Below, piece by piece: positions 8,346 to 17,982 of a stretch of 64,000 bases of DNA (within the stretch, counting starts at the first letter, position 1; every line of letters starts with the position of its first letter). Origin of the DNA: JARRNJ01 sp037385045 (GTDB lineage: Bacteria; Pseudomonadota; Gammaproteobacteria; JASBUN01); NCBI GenBank assembly GCA_037385045.1, contig JARRNJ010000023.1, positions 1 to 64,000 on the forward strand, read 5' to 3'. The translations under genes were made by a program, and so were the position numbers. Below the pieces are notes generated by a model. The model worked only from the letters and a program-made list of their open reading frames with translations, was not told the origin of the DNA and made no database searches.

Positions 8346-8972
8346 TCAGAAACGCACCTGTTTCCATGCCGGATGGCGGGAAATCAAGGTGAGCGCCTGA
8401 TCCAACAGTGACTTCCCGGGTTCCGTGCGATGCCACGTGGAAGCGCCCGAGGGGTGGGGCAACGGCACCACGTCGGTGTCGATGCCGTGGCAGCGCAAGC
8501 GGAAACGCTGTCCCACCACGTCGTTGAGGCGGCTCACCGGCATCAGTTGCGCGATGGCCAGCTTGCCCACCGGCAGCAGCAGTTGCGGTCGCAGTAACTG
8601 CATCTCCGTTTTCAGCCAGCCCGAGCAGTTGGAGACTTCTTCCGGACTTGGAACGCGGTCGCCGCCCTTGGGATTCTTTCCCGGAAAACAACGACACACC
8701 GCCGCCATGTACACCTGGCGGCGGAACGCGTGTTCTTGCATGCCGATACGGCTGAACCAACCGAACAGGGTTTTGCCCGCGGTCCAGGCAAATGGTTTGC
8801 GCACCTCGATCTCGCGGGGGCCGGGCGCCTGCCCGATCAACAACACTGGAGACAGTGACGGGAATCCCGTCACCGGAGGACCGGTCATATCCGCACAGCG
8901 ACGGCAGGCCCGTACCCGCGCCTGGTGCCGGCGCAGCGCCGCAACAGAGTGGTCAGCAGGCGATTGATTCAT
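8346..8972 (-). CDS. Uracil-DNA glycosylase family protein, Fe-S type (family 4/5-like)
   Basis: Removes uracil or related damaged bases from DNA. Cys23-x2-Cys26, Cys93/Cys95 and Cys116 provide the cluster ligands of iron-sulfur UDGs. LLIGQAPGPREIEVRKPF is motif A (water-activating and uracil-binding strand), and PLPHPSGAS is the C-terminal histidine motif that inserts into DNA. The first motif reads GQAPG rather than GEAPG, so substrate preference may differ from canonical family 4 enzymes. 208 residues; the start ATG is at 8972. It is divergent from the long leader of prkA. Confidence 0.88.
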   Translation of the reverse strand: MNQSPADHSVAALRRHQARVRACRRCADMTGPPVTGFPSLSPVLLIGQAPGPREIEVRKPFAWTAGKTLFGWFSRIGMQEHAFRRQVYMAAVCRCFPGKNPKGGDRVPSPEEVSNCSGWLKTEMQLLRPQLLLPVGKLAIAQLMPVSRLNDVVGQRFRLRCHGIDTDVVPLPHPSGASTWHRTEPGKSLLDQALTLISRHPAWKQVRF

Positions 8973-9473
8973 CTAGCCCCGCATCGCTTGATCGAATGAT
9001 CAGATGTCATCGCTGCCGAAGCGCCACTGAAGAGGTTTCGCTGCGGCCGCCGCCTCATGCATTATGCTGTCAGTATTGAGGCCGGCACAATTGCATGATC
9101 CGCCGCGTGGCTGCGTCACGTTGAAAATTTGCCACCGAAGCGGAAGCTTGTTGCGCAATCAGCTGTGCCCGTGTCGCAGGTATGTAACATCCACCGCGTA
9201 TCGGTTCGGCCGGTGTTGCCGGCCACGCGCACTGCTTTTGTCTTTCCGATGGTTCATTTCAGCCGTGCTGCACGCCATTGCATGAGTGTCCGTTGTGCGC
9301 GTCGGGTTCGCGTAACATTTCTTGTTTGTCAATCGCTGGACGCTCAAGGCCAAGAAGACTATAACGAACATTAGGACCGATGGTCGGTCTAACTCAAGAA
9401 CAAAAAGAAAGGAGCGGTGTTGATGCAGTTGTAAATGTGCGAGCGGTACACGGTAACTACCCGGAGGTTGGCT
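8973..9473. other. 501-base intergenic region upstream of prkA
   Basis: No convincing gene. It is less GC-rich than its surroundings, as expected for a regulated promoter and leader. CTATAACG near 9358 could be a -10 element. A perfect 6-base inverted repeat (GACCGA, spacer TGG, TCGGTC) lies at 9375-9389. A strong Shine-Dalgarno AAAGGAG precedes the tiny ORF Met-Gln-Leu-stop at 9423-9434, which abuts an alternative in-frame ATG for prkA at 9435. Confidence 0.5.
9375..9389. repeat. Inverted repeat in the prkA leader
   Basis: GACCGA and TCGGTC are exact reverse complements separated by three bases. The element lies about 100 bases before the prkA start. It could be a regulator site or a short RNA hairpin; nothing here identifies the partner. 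Confidence 0.35.
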
Positions 9474-11405
9474 ATGACCGACAAGACGCAGGCATTCGCT
9501 GAGCTTATCCAGAAGGATCGCGAGCGACGCGGCAGTTTGGAATGGCAGGGAAAGTTTCTGGAGTACCTGGAGAAGGTCAAAACCGATCCATCGATCCCAC
9601 AGCTCGCGCATGCGCGTATCTATGACCTGGTCGTCGACCCCGGCGTACGCGACCTGTCATCCAACGACGATCCCCGGGTTCACCGCATCTTCGGCGATGA
9701 GTCGGTGAAGGTGTACCAATTTTTCTCCGACGAATTTTTCGGCGTCGAGCGTACATTGTCGCAACTGGCGCGTTATTTTCATTCCGCGTCGATGCACGGG
9801 GAGGAAAGCCGCCAGGTGCTTTATCTCATGGGCCCGGTCGGCGCGGGCAAGAGTTCCTTGATCGAACGTCTGCAGCGGGGCCTTGAACAGGTCGATCCGG
9901 TCTACGCCATTGAGGGCTGTCCCATGGCCGAGGAACCCCTGCACCTGATTCCCAAGCAGCTGCGCGAAGAATTCGAAAAGATGCTGGGCGTGCACATTGA
10001 GGGCGATCTGTGCCCGGTGTGCCGTCACCGGCTGAAGGTCGAGTTCGACGGCCAATACGAGAACGTCCCTGTGGTGCGCGTACCGTTCTCGCGTCACGAG
10101 CGCCGTGGCATCGGCGTGGTGCCTCCTGTCGACCCCAACAATCAGGACACCTCGGTCCTGGTCGGTTCGGTGGATATCTCGAAACTGGACCGCTATTCCG
10201 AAGGCGACCCGCGGGCGCTGGACCTCAACGGCGCATTCAACGTCGGCAACCGCGGCATGACCGAGTTCATTGAGGTGTTCAAGAATGAGCCCGAGTACCT
10301 GCATACGATGATCACCGCGACCCAGGAGAAGTTTATTCCCGCGCCCGGCCGCCACGGCACCGTGTACGTCGACACCTGCATCGTGGCCCACTCCAACGAG
10401 GCGGAGTGGCAGCGGTTCAAGGGTGACCCTACCAATGAGGCGATTCTCGACCGCATCGTCGTGGTCAAAGTGCCGTATAACCTCCGGCTGTCGGAGGAAG
10501 TGAAGATTTACCGGAAGCTGCTGGACAAGTCCGATTTCCGCGAGCCCATCGCGCCGCATACGCTGGAAATGGCGGCCATGTTTGCCATTCTCAGTCGGCT
10601 GGAGCCCAGCAACCGGTGTGACCTGACCACCAAGATGCGCCTCTACAACGGCGACGAGGTGGTGGAAAAGGGCAAGACCGTCAAGATCAACCTGCGCGAA
10701 CTGCAGGAAGAGGCGCGCCGCGAAGGCATGTTCGGCATCTCGCCGCGTTTCATCATGAAGGCAATCGACAACGCCCTCGCCGAAACCCCGGACGGTATCA
10801 ACCCGATCAATGTGCGCGAATCGCTGGTGAACATGGTCAAGGCGGCCGATATCGCCGACGATACGCGCAAACGTTATCTGGAGCTTCTACAGGATACGCT
10901 GCACAAGATCTATCTCGAGTTGCTGGAAAAGGAAATCACCAAGGCGTTCGTCTATTCATTCGACGAACAGGCCGAGACCCTGTTTCAGAATTACCTCGAT
11001 CACGCCGAGGCGTATGTCAGCAAGTCCCACGTAAAGGACGCCAATACGGGCGAGGAATTGCAACCCGACGAGCATTTCCTGCGTTCGGTGGAGGAGCAGA
11101 TCGCCATCGTCGGCTCTGCCGCGCAGGGGTTCCGTCAGGAAGTGATGGCTTATCTGTGGGCCAAGAGCCGCCGCGGTGAAAAAGTGAGCTATCAGTCCTA
11201 CGAGCCGCTGAAAGAGGCGATCGAAAAGCGCCTGATGAACTCGGTGCGGGAAATGAGCCGCGTGATCACCAAAGCCCGGACCCGGGACGAGGAACAGGTG
11301 GGCAAGTACAACGACCTGGTCAAGGCGCTGCTGGAGCGCGGCTACAACGAGTATTCCGCGGAAGTGGTGCTCAAGTATGCGGCGAATAATCTCTGGAAGG
11401 ACTAG
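9474..11405 (+). CDS. prkA: PrkA family serine protein kinase (YeaG)
   Basis: 643 residues. The N-terminal AAA+ domain contains the Walker A YLMGPVGAGKSSLIERL (residues 120-127) typical of PrkA; the C-terminal part is the PrkA kinase-like domain. E. coli YeaG and B. subtilis PrkA act in stationary-phase and nutrient stress. Newer work describes an AAA+ or protease-like activity, so the kinase label is by family. Start ATG 9474 has GGAGG seven bases upstream; ATG 9435 is in frame. It heads the conserved prkA-yeaH-spoVR cluster. Confidence 0.95.
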   Translation: MTDKTQAFAELIQKDRERRGSLEWQGKFLEYLEKVKTDPSIPQLAHARIYDLVVDPGVRDLSSNDDPRVHRIFGDESVKVYQFFSDEFFGVERTLSQLARYFHSASMHGEESRQVLYLMGPVGAGKSSLIERLQRGLEQVDPVYAIEGCPMAEEPLHLIPKQLREEFEKMLGVHIEGDLCPVCRHRLKVEFDGQYENVPVVRVPFSRHERRGIGVVPPVDPNNQDTSVLVGSVDISKLDRYSEGDPRALDLNGAFNVGNRGMTEFIEVFKNEPEYLHTMITATQEKFIPAPGRHGTVYVDTCIVAHSNEAEWQRFKGDPTNEAILDRIVVVKVPYNLRLSEEVKIYRKLLDKSDFREPIAPHTLEMAAMFAILSRLEPSNRCDLTTKMRLYNGDEVVEKGKTVKINLRELQEEARREGMFGISPRFIMKAIDNALAETPDGINPINVRESLVNMVKAADIADDTRKRYLELLQDTLHKIYLELLEKEITKAFVYSFDEQAETLFQNYLDHAEAYVSKSHVKDANTGEELQPDEHFLRSVEEQIAIVGSAAQGFRQEVMAYLWAKSRRGEKVSYQSYEPLKEAIEKRLMNSVREMSRVITKARTRDEEQVGKYNDLVKALLERGYNEYSAEVVLKYAANNLWKD

Positions 11406-11432
11406 GGGCCTTTCTCCGGGCCCTTTGTTACG
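11404..11432 (+). terminator. Weak hairpin after prkA
   Basis: Just past the prkA stop, GGGGCC and GGGCCC-type segments can pair around a TTTCTCC loop and are followed by TTTGTT. The U-tract is poor, so this is more likely an attenuating or processing hairpin within the cluster than a full terminator. Confidence 0.3.
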
Positions 11433-11504
11433 GCGCCGGTCGCGTCTGTGTCCGGACCCGCCCGGCCGCAGCGCGCGGCAGGACGAGCGTTGAGGTGAGT
11501 CAGT

Positions 11505-12689
11505 ATGACCGATACGGTGTTCCGTCCGTACTCTGAGTCCGAAGCGTTGCGTTCCGATCGCAGCGCCGGCGACCGGTTGCGCCACCGGCAGAAGGTGCGA
11601 CAGGCTATCCGGGAAAATGTCAGCGACATCGTGGCCGAAGAGTCCATCATCGGCCAAAGCCAGGACAAGATCATCAAGGTGCCGATCCGCGGCATTCGCG
11701 AGTACCGGTTCATTTTCGGGGAGAACACGCCGGGGGTGGGCGCGGGCGACGGCAACACGGAGCCCGGGCAGGTGCTCGATCAGGGCGGGCGGAAGGGCGG
11801 CATGCCGGGGCCGGCCGGCAACCAGCCCGGCGTCGACTACTATGAGACGGACATCACGCTCGAGGAGCTGATCGACATCATGTTCGAGGACCTCGAGCTG
11901 CCCGACCTCGAGCGCAAGCGCCTGCGTGAAGTCCCGGTGGAAAGTGCGCGCAAGCGCAAAGGGTTCCGCAAGGTCGGCGTGCGTGCGCATCTGGACAAGA
12001 AGCGCACGGCCATGTCACGCATACGCCGCAAGGTGGCCGCACGTTGCGGTGGGGAAGAGGCGTCCGCGCCGCGGCGGTTTCCGTTTCACCGCGACGACCT
12101 GAAGTACAGGCGGCTCGTGCACGACGTGCGCTACCAGTCCAACGCCGCGGTGCTGTGCATCATGGATACCTCCGGCTCCATGGACACCATGAAGAAATAC
12201 CTGGCGCGCAGCTTCTTCTTTCTCCTCTACCAATTCGTGCGCACGCGCTACAACAATGTGGAGGTAGCCTTCATCGCCCACGACACCAGGGCCAGGGAGG
12301 TCACCGAAGAGGAGTTCTTCACCAAGGGCGAAGCCGGCGGGACGATGATTTCGTCCGGATACGAAAAGGCCCTCGAGGTGATCCGGGAGCGGTACCATCC
12401 GACTTCATGGAACATCTACGCCTTCCACTGTTCGGACGGTGACAACTGGCCGGAAGACAACCTGGCTACGTTGGAAGCCGCCAACGAGTTGTGCGACGTG
12501 TGTACCCTGTTCGGTTATGGGGAGATCAAACCGCTCAATTCCCGCTATTACGGCGACTCGTTGCTCGGGTTGTTCGAGAACGTCGAGGCGGAGAATTTTC
12601 ATTCATTGATGATCGAGAACAAGGAGCAGATCTGGCCCAGTTTCAAGGCGCTCCTGTCCCGCGAGCGCGTCGAAGAAACCGTTGAGTGA
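11505..12689 (+). CDS. yeaH: YeaH/YhbH family protein (DUF444)
   Basis: 394 residues. The first third is charged and includes a Gly-rich linker. The second half is von Willebrand A-like, with a MIDAS motif CIMDTSGSMDTMKKY starting near residue 218 (Asp221, Ser223, Ser225). The family always accompanies PrkA and SpoVR and is induced under stress with YeaG in E. coli. It starts 99 bases after prkA with a GAGGTGAG ribosome site and is followed closely by spoVR. Confidence 0.93.
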   Translation: MTDTVFRPYSESEALRSDRSAGDRLRHRQKVRQAIRENVSDIVAEESIIGQSQDKIIKVPIRGIREYRFIFGENTPGVGAGDGNTEPGQVLDQGGRKGGMPGPAGNQPGVDYYETDITLEELIDIMFEDLELPDLERKRLREVPVESARKRKGFRKVGVRAHLDKKRTAMSRIRRKVAARCGGEEASAPRRFPFHRDDLKYRRLVHDVRYQSNAAVLCIMDTSGSMDTMKKYLARSFFFLLYQFVRTRYNNVEVAFIAHDTRAREVTEEEFFTKGEAGGTMISSGYEKALEVIRERYHPTSWNIYAFHCSDGDNWPEDNLATLEAANELCDVCTLFGYGEIKPLNSRYYGDSLLGLFENVEAENFHSLMIENKEQIWPSFKALLSRERVEETVE

Positions 12690-12696
12690 GGATGTA

Positions 12697-14127
12697 ATGA
12701 CTGGCAGTTGGAACATGAAGGATCTCGAGTACTGGGACGCTAAGATCCGCGACAAGGTGGCCGAGTTCGGCCTGTCGTGTTTCCCGCAGGAATTCGAAGT
12801 CTGCGACCACGAGCAGATGCTCGGCTACATGGCCTACAGCGGCATGCCCGCACATTATCCGCACTGGAGTTACGGCAAGGCGTTCGAGAAGCTCAAGACC
12901 ATGTACGACTACGGGGTCTCGGGGCTGCCGTATGAAATGGTGATCAACTCCAACCCGTCGCTGGCGTACCTGATGCGGGAGAATTCCCTCTGCCTGCAGG
13001 TGCTCACCATCGCCCATGTGTACGGGCACAACGATTTCTTCAAGAACAACTTCACCTTTCGCGACACTGCACCCGAGCGGACCATCGGCAACTTCAAGCT
13101 GCGCGCGGATCGCATTCGCGGCTATATCGAAGACCCGTCGATCGGCGTCCAGCGGGTCGAGCCGGTGCTGGATGCCGCGCACGCCCTGGCGATGAACTGC
13201 CGCAGGAATCTCGCCATCCGCAAGCTCAGCGCATCGGAGCAGCGTGAGCGGGCGGTGGAGGCGGCGCGTGCGCCCCACGACCCATATGAACGGCTGCACA
13301 AATCGGTCGAGAACGACGAGCCGGATCTTTCGCGGGTCCCCCTCGAGCCGGAGGAGGATATCCTTTCGTTCATTGCCGAGCACAAGCCGTTCGCCGAGGA
13401 CTGGCAGCGCGACGTGTTGCACATCGTGCAGGAGGAAACCCGGTATTTCATTCCACAGATCGAAACCAAGATCATGAACGAAGGCTGGGCGAGCTTCTGG
13501 CACCACCGCATCATGAACAGCCTCGACCTTCCCGAAGACCTGTACATGGAATTCCTGGTGCACCACAACCAGGTGATACGCCCTCATCCGGGAGGTCTCA
13601 ATCCCTATCATCTGGGCTTCAAGATATGGCACGACATTCTGAGGCGTTACGACGAACCGACCGCCGAGGAGTTGAAACAAATGGGCGCGCCGGAGAAGTC
13701 CGGCATGGAGAAGATCTTCGAGGTGAGGGAGACCGACCGCGACGTTTCGTTTCTGCGCCGCTTCCTCACCGAGGACCTGATGCGCGAACTCGACCTTTTC
13801 GAGTACCAGCGCGAAGGCGACAAGACCGTGGTGTCGCAGGTGTCCGATGAGCAGCATTGGGAGGACGTGAAGAGGACGCTGCTGCAGAACACCGGGATGG
13901 CGTCGATGCCGGTGATCCGCATCATCGATGCGGACTACCAGCACAGCCGTGTGCTGTATCTGGAGCACGATTTCGACGGGCGCGAACTGCAGCGCGAATA
14001 CCTGGAAAAGACGCTGGAGCATCTCTACCGTTTGTGGGGAAGGAAAGTCATGTTGCGCACGTACATGCAGGACGAGGAGGCGACCTTTTACTTCGATGAG
14101 GGCGGAACCGGAATGGTGCGCGACTGA
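12697..14127 (+). CDS. SpoVR family protein
   Basis: 476 residues. WNMKDLEYWDAKI, PQEFEVCDHEQMLGYMAYSG, HYPHWSYGKAFEK and NEGWASFWHHRIM are diagnostic SpoVR/YcgB blocks; the His- and Glu-rich motifs suggest a metal site. SpoVR was named for a sporulation cortex role in Bacillus, but in non-sporulating proteobacteria it acts with YeaG/YeaH in stress physiology. ATG 12697 follows GAGTGAGG; a TTG at 12682 that overlaps the yeaH end is also in frame. Third gene of the cluster. Confidence 0.93.
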   Translation: MTGSWNMKDLEYWDAKIRDKVAEFGLSCFPQEFEVCDHEQMLGYMAYSGMPAHYPHWSYGKAFEKLKTMYDYGVSGLPYEMVINSNPSLAYLMRENSLCLQVLTIAHVYGHNDFFKNNFTFRDTAPERTIGNFKLRADRIRGYIEDPSIGVQRVEPVLDAAHALAMNCRRNLAIRKLSASEQRERAVEAARAPHDPYERLHKSVENDEPDLSRVPLEPEEDILSFIAEHKPFAEDWQRDVLHIVQEETRYFIPQIETKIMNEGWASFWHHRIMNSLDLPEDLYMEFLVHHNQVIRPHPGGLNPYHLGFKIWHDILRRYDEPTAEELKQMGAPEKSGMEKIFEVRETDRDVSFLRRFLTEDLMRELDLFEYQREGDKTVVSQVSDEQHWEDVKRTLLQNTGMASMPVIRIIDADYQHSRVLYLEHDFDGRELQREYLEKTLEHLYRLWGRKVMLRTYMQDEEATFYFDEGGTGMVRD

Positions 14128-14142
14128 CCCGGTGGTTGGATG

Positions 14143-14173
14143 CCGGCGCCGCTGTGTGCGGCTGCGGCGCCGG
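14143..14173 (+). terminator. GC-rich hairpin after spoVR
   Basis: CCGGCGCCGC and GCGGCGCCGG form a perfect 10-base-pair stem with an 11-base loop, between the spoVR stop and the hydrolase start. There is no U-tract, so it is not a classical intrinsic terminator. It may stabilise or pause the transcript end. Confidence 0.4.
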
Positions 14174-14186
14174 TGATAGGTCGCCG

Positions 14187-14888
14187 ATGGGTTCAGCGCG
14201 GGCCGTGAAAATTCTCCAGCGTCCAATCCAGGTGGCCGACGATGTCATCGTCTCCAGCGCCTGGGCCGTGCCGCGGGGCTGCCAGACCGGCAGCGCGCCG
14301 GTGCTGGTGCTGGCCCACGGCGCCGGCAACGACATGCAAAATCCATTGCTCAGCTACGTGCATGAGCAGACGGCGGCAGCCGGGCTGCCGTGCGTGAAAT
14401 TCAATTTCCCGTACAAGGAGCAGGGACGCAGGGCGCCTGACCGTCCGGCGCTGCTGCAGGCGTGCTGGCGGGCGGTGGCGGATGCGGTGCGGGAGGATCC
14501 GGAGCTGGCGCCGTCGCAGTTGTTCCTGGGCGGCAAGAGCATGGGCGGGCGTATGGCGTCGATGCTCGCCTCCTCGGGCTATCCGTGCACTGGCCTGGTG
14601 TTCCTCGGTTATCCGCTGCATCCGGCCCGCAAGCTGCACAGCCTGCGTACCGACCACTGGCCCCGCATCCGCTGCCCGGTGTTGTTCATACAGGGGACGC
14701 GGGATCGTTTGTGCGACCTGCAACGGCTGCGGGGCGCGCTGGACGGACTGGAGGCGCCGGCAACGCTGCACGTGATCGAAGGGGCCGATCATGCATTCAA
14801 GGTTCTCAAACGGCTGGGTCGCAGCGACTTGGACGTGTGGGCCGAGATCGTCTCGGTGACGACCGCCTGGATCCGCGGTCGGACGTGA
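14187..14888 (+). CDS. Alpha/beta hydrolase, KANL3/Tex30-like
   Basis: 233 residues. APVLVLAHGAGNDMQNPLL is the oxyanion-side motif, LFLGGKSMGGRMAS carries the nucleophile Ser in a GKSMG elbow, VLFIQGTRDRLCD gives the catalytic acid, and VIEGADHAFKV the histidine. This is the pattern of the KANL3/Tex30 alpha/beta hydrolase group. The substrate is unknown. ATG 14187 has only a weak AGG upstream; a TTG at 14136 lies in the hairpin region and is less likely. It follows spoVR on the same strand and converges on the next gene. Confidence 0.85.
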   Translation: MGSARAVKILQRPIQVADDVIVSSAWAVPRGCQTGSAPVLVLAHGAGNDMQNPLLSYVHEQTAAAGLPCVKFNFPYKEQGRRAPDRPALLQACWRAVADAVREDPELAPSQLFLGGKSMGGRMASMLASSGYPCTGLVFLGYPLHPARKLHSLRTDHWPRIRCPVLFIQGTRDRLCDLQRLRGALDGLEAPATLHVIEGADHAFKVLKRLGRSDLDVWAEIVSVTTAWIRGRT

Positions 14889-14902
14889 CTGGATTGCGGG
14901 TG

Positions 14903-15436
14903 TCAGGACAGGTCGGCGGCGAAGATCTCGCAGTTGTCGAAGCCGGGTTCCGGCAGCTGCGCGTCGTCCAGGCCGTGGACATGAGCGTAGAACACCCGCA
15001 GGGTCTCTTCGTGCGCCACCACCAGCACCGTGTCATAGGGTTGCCGCCGCAGCCAGTCGAGGAAACCCAGCACCCGTTGCTTGTGCTCGATCAGTGACTC
15101 GCCGCCGGCGGGCCTGGCGTGCAGGGGATCGTCGGCAATTGCGCGCTGATACTCGCCCACCGGTCGTCCGTCGTGCCCGGAGCGGATGTCGTTGAGGGCC
15201 GGGCGAACGTCGATCGGCGCGCCATGATACCGGTTGACGATCTCGGCGGTCTGGCCGGTGCGCGGCAGTGGAGACACGAAGATCCGTTGCAACGGTGTTG
15301 CCCGCAGCCGCTCGGCCGCCTGGCGCGCCTGGTGCAGCCCGGTCCGGTTGCGGTAGACCGGGCGCCGCGGATCGCTGTTGCACAGTCCCTTGCGGTTGAA
15401 ATCCGTCTGGCCGTGGCGCATAAAATAGGCACGCAT
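14903..15436 (-). CDS. Histidine phosphatase family protein (phosphoglycerate mutase-like)
   Basis: 177 residues starting MRAYFMRHGQTDFNRKG, where RHG is the catalytic histidine motif. FVSPLPRTGQTAEIV supplies the second arginine, and VLVVAHEETLRVF holds the second catalytic His. Typical small broad-specificity phosphatase; the natural substrate is not evident. GAGGAC seven bases before ATG 15436 supports the start. It is divergent from the suf promoter region. Confidence 0.88.
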   Translation of the reverse strand: MRAYFMRHGQTDFNRKGLCNSDPRRPVYRNRTGLHQARQAAERLRATPLQRIFVSPLPRTGQTAEIVNRYHGAPIDVRPALNDIRSGHDGRPVGEYQRAIADDPLHARPAGGESLIEHKQRVLGFLDWLRRQPYDTVLVVAHEETLRVFYAHVHGLDDAQLPEPGFDNCEIFAADLS

Positions 15437-15621
15437 GGCAGTGTCCTCGCTGCAGCGGAGCGGGCAAGCCGCTGTCGTCCGGGCTGTGATGATAACAAGC
15501 GGCCGCGGCGCTGCCGTGGTCGCGGACGGGGCCGCGCGCCGCGATGGTCGTGTCGGTCCCGGTGAATTCCTTTCCACACAAGAACTAATGGCGCGGCCTC
15601 CGGGCGCCTTCCGCGCCGATA

Positions 15622-15646
15622 ATACTTGACGGCAGGAGTCAGGTAT
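15622..15646. promoter_or_regulatory. IscR type 1-like operator, site A
   Basis: A 25-base element with half-sites ATACTTGAC and GTCAGGTAT around a 7-base core (GGCAGGA). Against the published IscR type 1 consensus, ATASYYGAC...GTCRRSTAT, both 9-base half-sites match completely; mismatches lie only in the core (21 of 25 overall by hand count). The site covers the -35 hexamer and spacer of the suf promoter, a position expected for repression by [2Fe-2S]-IscR. Confidence 0.75.
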
Positions 15647-15653
15647 TTATACT
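15626..15653 (+). promoter_or_regulatory. Predicted sigma70 promoter of the suf operon
   Basis: TTGACG at 15626-15631 and TATACT at 15648-15653 are separated by 16 bases, close to consensus. Transcription would start near 15660, about 80 bases before sufB. Both IscR-like sites overlap it: site A over the -35 and spacer, site B over the start point. Confidence 0.65.
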
Positions 15654-15654
15654 A

Positions 15655-15679
15655 ATGCCTGACTAAATCGATCAGCTAT
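15655..15679. promoter_or_regulatory. IscR type 1-like operator, site B
   Basis: Half-sites ATGCCTGAC and ATCAGCTAT flank TAAATCG; 22 of 25 positions agree with the IscR type 1 consensus by hand count. Its centre is 33 bases from that of site A, three helical turns, so two dimers would lie on the same DNA face. It overlaps the predicted transcription start. Confidence 0.7.
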
Positions 15680-15740
15680 TGACTGGTGCCTGTCGGCGGC
15701 CTGTACCGAGGCCGCAACCGGGGCACCGACGGAGGTCAGG

Positions 15741-17189
<1,449 letters not shown>

Positions 17190-17205
17190 ACGTCAGGAGT
17201 CCATC

Positions 17206-17982
17206 ATGCTGAGTATCAGGAATCTGCACGCACAAATTGACGGTAAGGAAATTCTCAAGGGCATCGATCTCGAGGTCAGTCCCGGCGAGGTGCACGCGAT
17301 CATGGGCCCCAACGGTTCGGGTAAGAGCACCCTCGCCAACGTCCTGGCCGGGCGGGACAACTTTGAGGTCACTGCCGGGGACATCGTCTATCAGGGCCGG
17401 GACCTTGCCGATCTGTCCCCTGAGGAACGCGCCCGGGAGGGAATCTTCCTCGCTTTCCAGTACCCGGTGGAGATCCCCGGGGTGAGCAACATCTACTTGA
17501 TGAAAGCCGCCCTCAACGCGGTGCGCAAACACCGCGGCGAGGAGGAACTCGACGCCATGGATTTTCTCACTCTGGTCAAGGACAAGATGAAGCTGGTGGA
17601 GATGAAGGAAGAGTTTCTCTACCGCTCGGTCAACGAGGGGTTTTCCGGCGGCGAGAAGAAACGCAACGAGATTCTGCAGATGGCGGTGCTGGAGCCGAAG
17701 CTGGCGGTGCTGGACGAGACCGATTCAGGCCTCGATATCGACGCCCTGAAAGTGGTCGCCAATGGTGTCAACGCCCTGCGCAGCCCGGAACGTTCGGTGA
17801 TCCTCGTCACCCACTACCAGCGGCTGCTGGACTATATCGTCCCCGACCGGGTGCATGTGCTGGCCCACGGGCGCATCATCCGCTCCGGTGGCCGCGAGCT
17901 GGCGCTGGAGCTGGAGGAACACGGTTACGGTTGGATCGAGCAGCAGGCGCCGCACGCCGGTGCCGGGGACGGTGCGTCGTGA
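17206..17982 (+). CDS. sufC: Fe-S cluster assembly ATPase SufC
   Basis: 258-residue ABC-type ATPase of the SufBC2D complex. Walker A GPNGSGKST at residues 34-42, signature FSGGEKKRNEI, Walker B LAVLDETDSGLDIDALK and the H-loop VTHYQRLLDYI are all intact. It starts 16 bases after sufB and overlaps sufD by four bases (GTGA), so SufC and SufD translation is coupled. Confidence 0.97.
   Translation: MLSIRNLHAQIDGKEILKGIDLEVSPGEVHAIMGPNGSGKSTLANVLAGRDNFEVTAGDIVYQGRDLADLSPEERAREGIFLAFQYPVEIPGVSNIYLMKAALNAVRKHRGEEELDAMDFLTLVKDKMKLVEMKEEFLYRSVNEGFSGGEKKRNEILQMAVLEPKLAVLDETDSGLDIDALKVVANGVNALRSPERSVILVTHYQRLLDYIVPDRVHVLAHGRIIRSGGRELALELEEHGYGWIEQQAPHAGAGDGAS

Larger units (their letters stand above)
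15437..15740. other. Intergenic region with the suf promoter
   Basis: 304 bases between the divergent phosphatase and sufB. The right half holds a sigma70-like promoter with two tandem IscR-type sites, described separately. The left half, near 15437-15600, shows no clear element. No gene for an Rrf2-type regulator (IscR or SufR) is encoded here. Confidence 0.7.

Noticed and set aside
11404..11432. Strong intrinsic terminator between prkA and yeaH
   Set aside because: The stem is imperfect and the U-tract short, so I list it only as a weak hairpin; the three-gene cluster is normally co-expressed.
12643..14226. Long minus-strand ORF opposite spoVR (527 codons)
   Set aside because: Shadow of high third-position GC in spoVR; no ribosome site, no motif, and the forward frame is a conserved family.
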